Shown here: in pieces, positions 1 to 8,060 of the stretch
How the letters are laid out: each line of letters begins with the position of its first letter
Position numbering within the stretch: the stretch's first letter is position 1
NCBI GenBank assembly: GCA_945956945.1
Contig: CAMFJO010000016.1
Location: 1-9,046, forward strand
DNA length: 9,046 nt
Direction: 5' to 3'
From: an uncultured Legionellales bacterium
GTDB lineage: Bacteria; Pseudomonadota; Gammaproteobacteria; UBA1113
The notes under the pieces: generated by a model
Databases searched by the model: none
What the model saw: only the letters and a program-made list of their open reading frames with translations
What the model was told of the DNA's origin: nothing
Made by a program: the position numbers and the translations under genes

Positions 1-44
1 CACTCGACTAGTCGTCGGCAGCGTCAGATGTGTATAAGAGACAG
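1..44. other. Illumina Nextera i5 adapter contamination
   Basis: This is synthetic sequence. Bases 1-3 (CAC) are the end of the P5 oligo. Bases 4-11 (TCGACTAG) match the Nextera XT i5 index I remember as S513. Bases 12-25 (TCGTCGGCAGCGTC) are the Read 1 transposase adapter. Bases 26-44 are the 19-bp Tn5 mosaic end (AGATGTGTATAAGAGACAG). Genomic sequence begins at 45. The ATG at 28-30 lies inside the mosaic end and creates a false start, giving the telltale peptide MCIRDR. The adapter was probably left untrimmed at a contig end, so the biological sequence to the left is missing. Confidence 0.97.
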
Positions 45-45
45 A

Positions 46-2028
46 CCTTCGGATGAATCAAGCACACCCCCACCCCCCAAATTAGCTGACACACCGCCTA
101 ATTTTATCACCCCTCCGCCCGGATTAGCCCTATCCGAAAAACCACAAATAAGTTCTACTCGCGAACCCTTTCACGATCTTCTTCACGATCCAGAATGCTT
201 TAACAGCCCAAGTTCATGTCGTCTTCCCAATTCTTCTAGCTCTCCGAATACTTTCCGTGATTCTATTTCTTCTGGTTCTTGTAGCAGCAGTCAAACGCCT
301 AGGCAAAGAGCTTTTTATCCCGACAACCCATTTACGGCTATCTCGCACTTACACACACCCAGATTCTTTTCGCATTCTTCTAGAAAGAAAGCGCAGAAAG
401 AAGAACCTCCCTCTGTAAGAACATATTTTCCAACCTCACCCTCTGCAAAAGCTCATGAGCCCGATAAAATAAATTCTACTTTTCTATCTGAGCCTATTCT
501 AAGTCATTATCCTTTTAAATATAAAGGTTTCTTGGAAATTCACTCGCAAACAGAGAAGTTTAATGCCATGCTAAGACAGCTCTTTGGAATCGATTCTTTT
601 GCCGATCCTTCCACTTTAGGTTTATTCACACGAGATATGGTGGCATTGAATTCCTACCGGATATTTGTTTCCACGACTGGCTTAACCAGAATTGTAACCA
701 ATATTACCTCTATATCAATACAAGAATTACGTGAGGCATTGCTAGATTTTGACCGTACTATGAGTTATCTATTATCTCCTCACCCAGAAGATTATATTAT
801 TTATTGTAATAAGATGAGAAGAGCCTTTTTCCCAAAAGAAGCGACCAGAAATTTTGAACAAATTTTTAATTTTATCTTAAAAAATTCTTCTGAATATTTA
901 TCCTTAAGTGAAAAAGAGAAAATCATCGCTGATTCAGCGCATGAGCAATTAAACCTGGCATTTCAAAATTATGCTGTTTTCTTTGACAAAAAACAGATGC
1001 ATCTAGAGTTGAAAAGGCCTTTGGATCAGAAAGTGACTGCACTGAGGGATAAGGTTGTGGCCCTTGAAAATGAAAAACGCCTTGCCTGTGAGAACTATAC
1101 CGTCCACGGCACTGCCAATTTTAGCCACCCTTTAAAAGTGCTGCTGCGTAATAGAGTTGCAGAGAAATATGACAACGAGATAATTTCCTTAAATAGGGAG
1201 ATACAAGATATCGATAGAATGGTATTAAGAGAAGAAAAAAAGATACAGGAAGAAGATTTTAATTTGGCTCCAGAATTTAAGCCTTATATTATTAAAAAGG
1301 AATTCCTCTCAATCCTCTATAAACTTAGCACCGAAGAAAAAATTAACATGAACCGCGATAAAAAGCGCGTCACCTTCCTGCCGAAATTACAGAATGAGAA
1401 CATTGATACTGATATACTAATCCAAGTCTGCAATCATTTTTTAGATATATTGTGCGGACTTAGCCCTTATTTTTACAACATAGCCTCCATAGAGAAAGAT
1501 ATTTATCTTAATGAAAAATACAACTTTGAGTTACAGTATGTAGCCACCTCTGAAGAATTTGAAATTTTTATGCGCAATAAACATGCTTGGTATATAAAAC
1601 AACTCTTAAAAATAGTGCTGTTTAAAAGCATAGATTATATCAATGCAGAAATTAAGGAAAATCTCGATAAAGATACCCTATTTATGTATGCTTTAGCTAG
1701 AACCGATGAACAAATTGACCTTGTTACAACATCTCAACTATTCTTCGAAATCGCTATGAGCTATGCCTTTGAACAAATACGACAAAGCATCTGTCCTCAT
1801 TCTCAATCATCTCCATTGCTTTTTCCCCCGAAAATGGAAATGGAAAACGAATTCGCTGATGATAAAAAACCGTTGTTTGCACTATCAGAGCCCTCTGAAA
1901 AAAGAGAGGAATTTCTTATTGAAAAATCCCAAAAAGGGGAAAGCCGTAGTTCCCCCTTATTCTTCCCTCTCGACTACGAACAAGAAGAAACCGAACACCC
2001 TAATACCCGCGTTTTCAAACTCGAATAA
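46..2028 (+). CDS. Large hypothetical protein, 5'-truncated; possible secreted effector
   Basis: The gene is partial: its real start lies left of the contig end, and the apparent ATG at 28 is in adapter sequence. About 660 native codons stay open to TAA at 2026-2028. I recognise no domain. Residues here count from the artefactual Met at 28. Residues 7-150 are Pro/Ser/Thr-rich and probably disordered. Residues 160-320 look globular and helical. Residues 330-410 are rich in Lys, Glu and Leu and look coiled-coil. Residues 420-590 look helical with several hydrophobic stretches but no clear membrane span. The tail (590-666) has two copies of a SxSSPLxFP motif (592-600, 639-647), each followed by an acidic stretch, and ends EQEETE (651-656) then VFKLE. 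An acidic block near the C-terminus followed by a hydrophobic residue resembles Dot/Icm type IV secretion signals, so an effector is conceivable but unproven. The gene looks AT-richer than its neighbours, which suggests accessory DNA. Its last 14 nt overlap the 3' end of pyrF on the other strand. Confidence 0.8.
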   Translation, partial: PSDESSTPPPPKLADTPPNFITPPPGLALSEKPQISSTREPFHDLLHDPECFNSPSSCRLPNSSSSPNTFRDSISSGSCSSSQTPRQRAFYPDNPFTAISHLHTPRFFSHSSRKKAQKEEPPSVRTYFPTSPSAKAHEPDKINSTFLSEPILSHYPFKYKGFLEIHSQTEKFNAMLRQLFGIDSFADPSTLGLFTRDMVALNSYRIFVSTTGLTRIVTNITSISIQELREALLDFDRTMSYLLSPHPEDYIIYCNKMRRAFFPKEATRNFEQIFNFILKNSSEYLSLSEKEKIIADSAHEQLNLAFQNYAVFFDKKQMHLELKRPLDQKVTALRDKVVALENEKRLACENYTVHGTANFSHPLKVLLRNRVAEKYDNEIISLNREIQDIDRMVLREEKKIQEEDFNLAPEFKPYIIKKEFLSILYKLSTEEKINMNRDKKRVTFLPKLQNENIDTDILIQVCNHFLDILCGLSPYFYNIASIEKDIYLNEKYNFELQYVATSEEFEIFMRNKHAWYIKQLLKIVLFKSIDYINAEIKENLDKDTLFMYALARTDEQIDLVTTSQLFFEIAMSYAFEQIRQSICPHSQSSPLLFPPKMEMENEFADDKKPLFALSEPSEKREEFLIEKSQKGESRSSPLFFPLDYEQEETEHPNTRVFKLE

Positions 2029-2725
2029 TCACTTCATTCAACTGCCTGAGCAATGCCATAGGATCACGTGCTCGCGTAATACTACGCCCCATTACCAAAT
2101 AATCACTCCCCGCTGCCAGCGCCATTTCCGGTGTACACACTCGTTGCTGATCGTCTCTTGCATCCTCTGCCAAACGAATACCAGGCGTTACCAAACAAAA
2201 AGAAGGTCCTAAACATCGCCGTAATACAGACGCTTCTTGTGCCGAACAAACTACGCCATCCAGCTCGGCTTGTTGTGCCAATTCCGCCAAATGTAAGACA
2301 CTCTCATTAATATTTCTTTTAAAACCTAAGGTTCTCCATTCATTTTCATGGTAACTGGTTAAGGCTGTCACCGCAATTAATAGGGGCGAATTGACACCAT
2401 AGGCTTGCAGCGCTTCACGCGCAGCAACCATCATGCGGATACCACCTAAAGCGTGGACATTCACCATCCAGACACCCAAATCCGCTGCAGCCAAACACGC
2501 TTGTGCTACAGTATTGGGAATATCGTAAAATTTTAAATCCAGAAACACATCAAATTTTAAATTTACTAAATGACGCACCAGCTCAGGACCACCGCGCGTA
2601 AACAATTCGTTTCCTACCTTTAACTTACATACTGTAGGAGACAATTGCTCGACAAAATGTAAAGCTTTTTTAGTTTCGGCAAAATCTAAGGCAACAATGA
2701 TACAAGGTGGTTTACTGTACGACAT
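2015..2725 (-). CDS. pyrF: Orotidine 5'-phosphate decarboxylase
   Basis: The protein has 236 residues, close to the usual 230-245. It decarboxylates OMP to UMP, the last step of de novo pyrimidine synthesis, in the cytoplasm as a TIM-barrel dimer. The family signature DLKFYDIPNT is at residues 63-72, with the catalytic Asp63/Lys65/Asp68 array. VALDF (Asp14) and KLKVG (Lys36) supply the other active-site residues. TPGIRL and a GRSITRA phosphate-binding segment lie towards the C-terminus. The ATG at 2725 is preceded by a full AAGGAG Shine-Dalgarno (2733-2738) seven bases away, lying inside the last codons of the upstream hydrolase gene. The two genes overlap by 14 nt and are probably cotranscribed and translationally coupled. 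The 3' end overlaps the convergent hypothetical gene by 14 nt. The product looks complete. Confidence 0.97.
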   Translation of the reverse strand: MSYSKPPCIIVALDFAETKKALHFVEQLSPTVCKLKVGNELFTRGGPELVRHLVNLKFDVFLDLKFYDIPNTVAQACLAAADLGVWMVNVHALGGIRMMVAAREALQAYGVNSPLLIAVTALTSYHENEWRTLGFKRNINESVLHLAELAQQAELDGVVCSAQEASVLRRCLGPSFCLVTPGIRLAEDARDDQQRVCTPEMALAAGSDYLVMGRSITRARDPMALLRQLNEVIIRV

Positions 2726-3797
2726 TTTCTTTCTCCTTTAAAGGCACGCGCCAATCTTCACCCACTTGCAAGACTCTAAATTGCTGTCGCTTTAAATGGT
2801 TTTCCGACAGGGCTTTATTTAAGGCAATAACCGGCTCATCGATGCCTTCATCGGCTAGATGAAAGGTGCCAAAATGAATGGCCATTGCATATTGCGGTTT
2901 TAAAATTTCGAAAATAGCGATGGATTCGGCAGGATTAACATGGCTATAATGCATAAACCAACGCGGTTCATAAGCGCCTATAGGCAATAAAGCCAATCGA
3001 AAAGGACCTAAGGCGGCAATTTTAGAAAAAATGGTCCCATCTCCAAAAGCAGTATCGCCCGAAAAATAAATATTGCCCGCTTTGTTTTCAATAACAAAGC
3101 CTCCCCACAACCGTTTATTGGTGTCCAGCAAACTACGTTTAGACCAATGTTGTGCTGGCACAAAAACAATTCGATCGTTTGCATTCACTTTATATTTTTG
3201 CCACCAATCCAATGTCACAATACGTGCCTTAGGGCCCAAACATTTTTTTAAAAGTCTATCGCTACCTAATCCTGCTATAAACACGGGATGAAATTGCTGC
3301 TCTAAACGCTTTAAAGTAGGAAGATCCAGTTGATCGTAGTGATCGTGTGATATCAAGACGATATCAATAGGAGGCAAATGAGAGAAAGCGACCCCTGGCG
3401 CTTGCACCCGTTTAGGACCTAAAAACGGTATGGGACTCGCTCGCTCTGACCAAATGGGATCGGTTAAAATATTTAGGCCTTGTGTTTGCAACAGTACCGT
3501 AGCGTGTCCTACAAAAGTCACCTGCAATTCATCACCTAAGACGCGTGATTTTATATTTGGCACAAAAAGATTGTCTCGATGTGTGGGCCAAAGTGTTCGC
3601 CCACCTTCAAAACGCCATTTTAACATATTGATAAAGCCACGCGGCGAATAAATACCATTTTCATTGGAAAATCGTAGACCATCAAAGTGATCGCTTTTGG
3701 GGCCTTTGTATTCCGGTGTTTGATATTGCACCACTGCATAAATAATACCGGCTAGAAGGATTACAATGATGAATATTATCCACTTCTTTACGATCAT
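2712..3797 (-). CDS. Membrane-anchored metallo-beta-lactamase-fold hydrolase (RomA/NAPE-PLD-like)
   Basis: This 361-residue protein belongs to the MBL-fold group that includes RomA-type proteins and eukaryotic NAPE-hydrolysing phospholipase D (COG2220-like). Residues 4-24 form one hydrophobic span after KK, giving an N-terminal anchor. The MBL domain begins near residue 90 (VTFVGHATVLL, 93-103; LTDPIWSERASP, 111-122). Metal ligands visible are SHDHYDQLD (150-158: His151, His153, Asp155), His217 in PAQHW, Asp248 in SGDTAFG and His308 in AIHFGTFHL. The last His of the usual HxHxDH motif is Gln156 here. The substrate cannot be read from sequence; known relatives act on N-acyl phosphatidylethanolamines, and some are annotated as beta-lactamase-like or outer-membrane RomA. 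The ATG at 3797 has AAGGG (3805-3809) seven bases upstream. It is the first gene of a two-gene unit with pyrF, with no obvious functional link. Confidence 0.88.
   Translation of the reverse strand: MIVKKWIIFIIVILLAGIIYAVVQYQTPEYKGPKSDHFDGLRFSNENGIYSPRGFINMLKWRFEGGRTLWPTHRDNLFVPNIKSRVLGDELQVTFVGHATVLLQTQGLNILTDPIWSERASPIPFLGPKRVQAPGVAFSHLPPIDIVLISHDHYDQLDLPTLKRLEQQFHPVFIAGLGSDRLLKKCLGPKARIVTLDWWQKYKVNANDRIVFVPAQHWSKRSLLDTNKRLWGGFVIENKAGNIYFSGDTAFGDGTIFSKIAALGPFRLALLPIGAYEPRWFMHYSHVNPAESIAIFEILKPQYAMAIHFGTFHLADEGIDEPVIALNKALSENHLKRQQFRVLQVGEDWRVPLKEKENVVQ
2733..2738 (-). promoter_or_regulatory. pyrF ribosome binding site inside the upstream gene
   Basis: On the minus strand the sequence is AAGGAG, seven bases before the pyrF ATG. 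The same six bases encode Lys354-Glu355 of the hydrolase, so the signal is embedded in coding sequence. It supports the pyrF start and suggests strong initiation despite the overlap. Confidence 0.85.
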
Positions 3798-3848
3798 AAG
3801 ATTGCCCTTATTGTTGTGTATTTTTATGCCTTTAACACATTGCTTTTA

Positions 3849-3876
3849 ATCATAGCACTGTTTAATTGTGATGCAA
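3849..3876 (-). promoter_or_regulatory. Putative sigma70 promoter for the hydrolase-pyrF unit
   Basis: On the minus strand, TTGCAT (3871-3876) and TATGAT (3849-3854) are separated by 16 bases. The -10 matches consensus at five of six positions and the -35 is weak. It lies about 50 bases before the hydrolase ATG, in the only sizeable gap before that gene. Confidence 0.5.
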
Positions 3877-3988
3877 AGCTTTTTGTAGGAAGGTATTCAC
3901 GACGTGTTTGAACAAACCACCTGCAGTCCTTCGCTGCGCCAAACTTTTCTTACTTTTGGCCACTACTAAACAAAGAATATCCTTAATA
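3877..3988. other. Spacer with degenerate inverted repeats after tadA
   Basis: This is non-coding sequence between the tadA stop and the putative hydrolase promoter. It contains an inverted repeat GCCAAA (3938-3943) / TTTGGC (3955-3960) around 11 bases, and a small palindrome GTTTG-AA-CAAAC (3906-3917). Neither is followed by a T-run in the minus direction, so I do not call a Rho-independent terminator for the guaB-guaA-tadA operon. The texture, including a GCGCAGCGAAGGACTGCAG stretch on the minus strand, resembles a decayed intergenic repeat. Confidence 0.4.
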
Positions 3989-4447
3989 CTACCGCTTCGA
4001 TCTAAAAAAGCCTTGCAACAAAGCCAAGCTTTCTTCAGCCAATATGCCTTGTGTACTGTACAAACGATGGTTTAAGCACGGTGCATCAGTGATGTTAAAC
4101 ACACTGCCGCAGGCGCCTGTTTTCGCATCCGCCAAAGCAAAGACAACGCGTTTTAAGCGTGCATTGAGTAGCGCGCCGGCACACATGGCACAAGGTTCTA
4201 AAGTAACGTATAAAGTGGCATCCACTAAACGGTAATTCTGAAGATTTTTTGCCGCTGCGCGTAAAGCAATGATTTCGGCATGCGCAGTAGGATCGTTCTG
4301 AGCTACCGTTTGATCCCAACCCTCGCCGATGATGGTATTCTCCTGGACGACAATGGCGCCTACAGGAACTTCATTCTGTTGCAATGCACGTTCAGCACAT
4401 TGTAGTGCTTGTCGCATCCAAAAAATATCATCCACGGCTATTCCCAT
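3989..4447 (-). CDS. tadA: tRNA-specific adenosine deaminase
   Basis: The protein has 152 residues, slightly shorter than E. coli TadA (about 167) because the basic C-terminal tail is short. It converts A34 to inosine in the anticodon of tRNA-Arg(ACG), allowing one tRNA to read CGU, CGC and CGA. Family motifs are complete: FWMRQALQ near the start (9-16), EVPVGAIVV (26-34), the zinc/catalytic HAE (His56, Glu58) in [13 protein letters not shown] (Cys86, Cys89), and DAKTGACGS (107-115). The ATG at 4447 lies inside the last codons of guaA, giving a 10-nt overlap, and no Shine-Dalgarno is visible before it. Translation is therefore probably coupled to guaA. It is the last gene of the guaB-guaA-tadA operon. 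Confidence 0.96.
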   Translation of the reverse strand: MGIAVDDIFWMRQALQCAERALQQNEVPVGAIVVQENTIIGEGWDQTVAQNDPTAHAEIIALRAAAKNLQNYRLVDATLYVTLEPCAMCAGALLNARLKRVVFALADAKTGACGSVFNITDAPCLNHRLYSTQGILAEESLALLQGFFRSKR

Positions 4448-6009
4448 TCAATGGTAGCTGGCGGTTTACCGCTGATGTCATAAACCACACGCGATACGCC
4501 TTTAACTTCATTCACAATGCGATTAGACACTTTATCCAATAAGTCGTAAGGCAAATGCGCCCAATGCGCCGTCATAAAATCAACGGTTTGCACCGCACGC
4601 AGAGCAATCACATAATCGTATTGACGTGCATCACCGACGACGCCAACGGACTTCACCGGTAAAAATACCGCAAATGCTTGGCTAACTTTATCGTACCAGC
4701 CTTGTTCTTTTAATTCCGTCATAAAAATATGATCGGCCGCGCGTAAAATGGTGATATATTCTGGGTGGATTTCTCCTAAAATGCGCACGCACAATCCCGG
4801 ACCCGGGAAAGGATGCCGATAGACCATTTCATACGGTAGCCCTAACTCTAAACCAAGCTTGCGCACTTCGTCTTTGAACAATTCCCGCAAAGGTTCTATC
4901 AATTTAAATTTCATCTCTTTGGGCAAACCACCCACATTGTGGTGCGATTTGATCACATGTGCGCTGTGCGAAGCGTGTGCCGATTCGATGACATCCGCAT
5001 AAATCGTTCCTTGAGCCAGAAAAGGAATATCGCCAATGGCTTTGGATTCTCGCTCAAAGGTCTCAATGAATACACGGCCAGCAATTTTACGTTTTTCTTC
5101 GGGATCGGCAACACCTTTTAGAGCATTGTAAAAGTGATCGGCTGCATCCACAGCAATCACCTTAACCCCCAAATTTTGGGAAAAAACTTCCATGACTTTT
5201 TTGCTTTCTTCATGCCGTAATAAGCCGGTATCGATAAACATGCACGTTAATTGTGAGCCGATAGCCTTATGCAATAAAGCGGCGACCACCGCTGAATCCA
5301 CGCCCCCGGATAAACCTAATAAAACCTTATCCCCTTTGACTTTTTCCTGTATAGCACGAATCGATTCGTCGATAATATTGCTTAAAGTCCATAAAGAGGC
5401 ACAACCGCAAATCTCATGGACAAAGCGCGAAATTAACCGCTGGCCTTGGGGTGTATGCGTCACCTCAGGGTGAAATTGCAAACCATAATAGTGTTTTTCG
5501 TCATTTGCCATCATGGCAAAAGGTGAATTGGCACTCACTCCGACTGCACTAAAACCCTCAGGAATAGCAGTCACCCTATCACCATGACTCATCCACACAT
5601 CTAATTGTGCTTCACCACTGTCTTCTTGATAGCGATCTTCTATCCCCTGGGTTAAACGGCACGATTGTTTTAAATTCACCGTGGCTGCGCCATATTCTCT
5701 GTGCGTAGAGCTTTCCACTTTGCCGCCGAATTTTAAAGCCATGGCTTGCATGCCATAACAAATTCCCAATACTGGCACGCCCAATTCAAACACGCTCTCG
5801 GGAATTTGTGGGCTATCGGCACCGAGGGTACTTTCAGGCCCGCCCGATAAAATAACACCGTGTGGCGCGAACTTGCGGATCCACTCATCGCTGATACGCC
5901 AAGGAACAATCTCGCTGTAGACCTGACATTCACGAATACGGCGCGCGATCAATTGTGAATATTGCGATCCAAAATCGATAACCAATATTTTTTGTTGGTG
6001 ACTGTGCAT
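4438..6009 (-). CDS. guaA: GMP synthase (glutamine-hydrolysing)
   Basis: The protein has 523 residues, near the E. coli length of 525. It makes GMP from XMP, ATP and glutamine in the cytoplasm, normally as a dimer. Residues 7-200 are a class I glutamine amidotransferase domain with catalytic Cys84 (GICYGMQ), His180 and Glu182 (QFHPEVTHT). Residues 208-400 are the ATP-pyrophosphatase domain with the PP-loop SGGVDSA (234-240). The C-terminal dimerisation domain contains RHPFPGPGL (398-406) and ends in the conserved KPPATIEWE. The ATG at 6009 has AAGGT (6017-6021) seven bases upstream. guaB ends 17 bases before it, and tadA starts within its last codons. The product appears intact, and with GuaB it completes the IMP-to-GMP branch. 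Confidence 0.98.
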   Translation of the reverse strand: MHSHQQKILVIDFGSQYSQLIARRIRECQVYSEIVPWRISDEWIRKFAPHGVILSGGPESTLGADSPQIPESVFELGVPVLGICYGMQAMALKFGGKVESSTHREYGAATVNLKQSCRLTQGIEDRYQEDSGEAQLDVWMSHGDRVTAIPEGFSAVGVSANSPFAMMANDEKHYYGLQFHPEVTHTPQGQRLISRFVHEICGCASLWTLSNIIDESIRAIQEKVKGDKVLLGLSGGVDSAVVAALLHKAIGSQLTCMFIDTGLLRHEESKKVMEVFSQNLGVKVIAVDAADHFYNALKGVADPEEKRKIAGRVFIETFERESKAIGDIPFLAQGTIYADVIESAHASHSAHVIKSHHNVGGLPKEMKFKLIEPLRELFKDEVRKLGLELGLPYEMVYRHPFPGPGLCVRILGEIHPEYITILRAADHIFMTELKEQGWYDKVSQAFAVFLPVKSVGVVGDARQYDYVIALRAVQTVDFMTAHWAHLPYDLLDKVSNRIVNEVKGVSRVVYDISGKPPATIEWE

Positions 6010-6026
6010 GAACGATACCTTATGGT

Positions 6027-7526
<1,500 letters not shown>

Positions 7527-7528
7527 TT

Positions 7529-7556
7529 ATTATACAATACCCACAAAAAAAAGCAA
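7529..7556 (-). promoter_or_regulatory. Putative guaB operon sigma70 promoter
   Basis: On the minus strand, a perfect TATAAT (7529-7534) lies 16 bases after TTGCTT (7551-7556). It sits about 35 bases before the guaB ATG, inside the short gap after fur. The spacer contains much of a run of eight Ts (7545-7552). This is the best promoter in the window. Confidence 0.75.
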
Positions 7557-7576
7557 TACTTTCAGATCGATTGGCT
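7545..7576 (-). terminator. Possible weak fur terminator overlapping the guaB promoter
   Basis: On the minus strand just after the fur stop, AGCCAAT (7570-7576) can pair with ATTGCT (7552-7557) with one bulged C and a 12-base loop. A T-run (7545-7551) follows directly. The stem is only six pairs, so termination would be partial at best. The T-run also lies in the guaB promoter spacer, so the call is weak. Confidence 0.3.
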
Positions 7577-7584
7577 GCCAACGC

Positions 7585-7992
7585 CTACCGGCATTGGGCA
7601 CAGACGCCATAGATATTCAGGCTATGTTCGATCATTTCAAAATTATGATGACGGGCTATTTCCAATTGGCGTGCCTCAATCAGGGAATCGACAAATTCCT
7701 CCACCGCGCCACATTTAATGCACACTAAATGATCATGATGATGTTCTTGCTTGATTTCAAATACCGAATGACCTCCTTCAAAATGATGGCGTTCAACCAG
7801 CCCTGCTTCTTCAAATTGGGTTAGGACCCTATAAATGGTCGCCAAACCCACATCTTCACCCGCTTCTGACAATGCTTTGTACACATCTTCCGCACTCACG
7901 TGGTGGTGCTGGGCTTCGGCTAAAAATTGTAAGATTTTTAGCCTAGGTGCAGTGGCTTTTAAGCCTACTTTACGCAATTCTTCATCGTTCAA
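7585..7992 (-). CDS. fur: Ferric uptake regulator Fur
   Basis: The protein has 135 residues; it lacks the His-rich tail of E. coli Fur (148) but matches the short form of pseudomonads. It is a dimeric Fe2+-responsive DNA-binding repressor of iron acquisition. The N-terminal winged helix includes GLKATAPRLKIL (10-21) and the recognition segment GLATIYRVLTQF (49-60). Metal ligands are all present with a constant two-residue offset from E. coli: His31, Glu79, His85, His86, Asp87, His88, Glu106 and His123. The structural zinc pair is Cys91/Cys94, with a second CxxC at Cys131/Cys134. No ATG is available: the chosen start is TTG (7990-7992), with GGGGA (8000-8004) seven bases upstream, the same spacing as at other genes here. 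The reading frame closes upstream at TGA (8020-8022). It is divergent from bamE. Confidence 0.96.
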   Translation of the reverse strand: MNDEELRKVGLKATAPRLKILQFLAEAQHHHVSAEDVYKALSEAGEDVGLATIYRVLTQFEEAGLVERHHFEGGHSVFEIKQEHHHDHLVCIKCGAVEEFVDSLIEARQLEIARHHNFEMIEHSLNIYGVCAQCR

Positions 7993-8060
7993 TAGTGTAT
8001 CCCCAACAAAAATAAGGTATCATCATTCCAGAGTTTTACATTAACGGAAATGACGGCAAA
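7993..8060. promoter_or_regulatory. Divergent fur/bamE promoter region
   Basis: This 68-nt gap must hold the starts of both transcripts unless fur or bamE is driven from further away. The fur Shine-Dalgarno GGGGA (8000-8004) lies in it on the minus strand. On the plus strand a weak GGAAA (8046-8050) lies ten bases before the bamE ATG. No convincing -35/-10 pair is seen; TACATT (8037-8042, +) is a possible -10 for bamE. No good Fur box is visible. Confidence 0.5.

Noticed and set aside
1763..2212. Plus-strand ORF of 149 residues overlapping the orphan gene and pyrF
   Set aside because: It is out of frame with the orphan gene and antisense to pyrF, its composition is unnatural, and both overlapped genes are well supported.
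8008..8027. Possible Fur box in the fur/bamE gap (ATGATGATACCTTAT-like on the minus strand)
   Set aside because: Only scattered matches to the GATAATGATAATCATTATC consensus, with no inverted symmetry.
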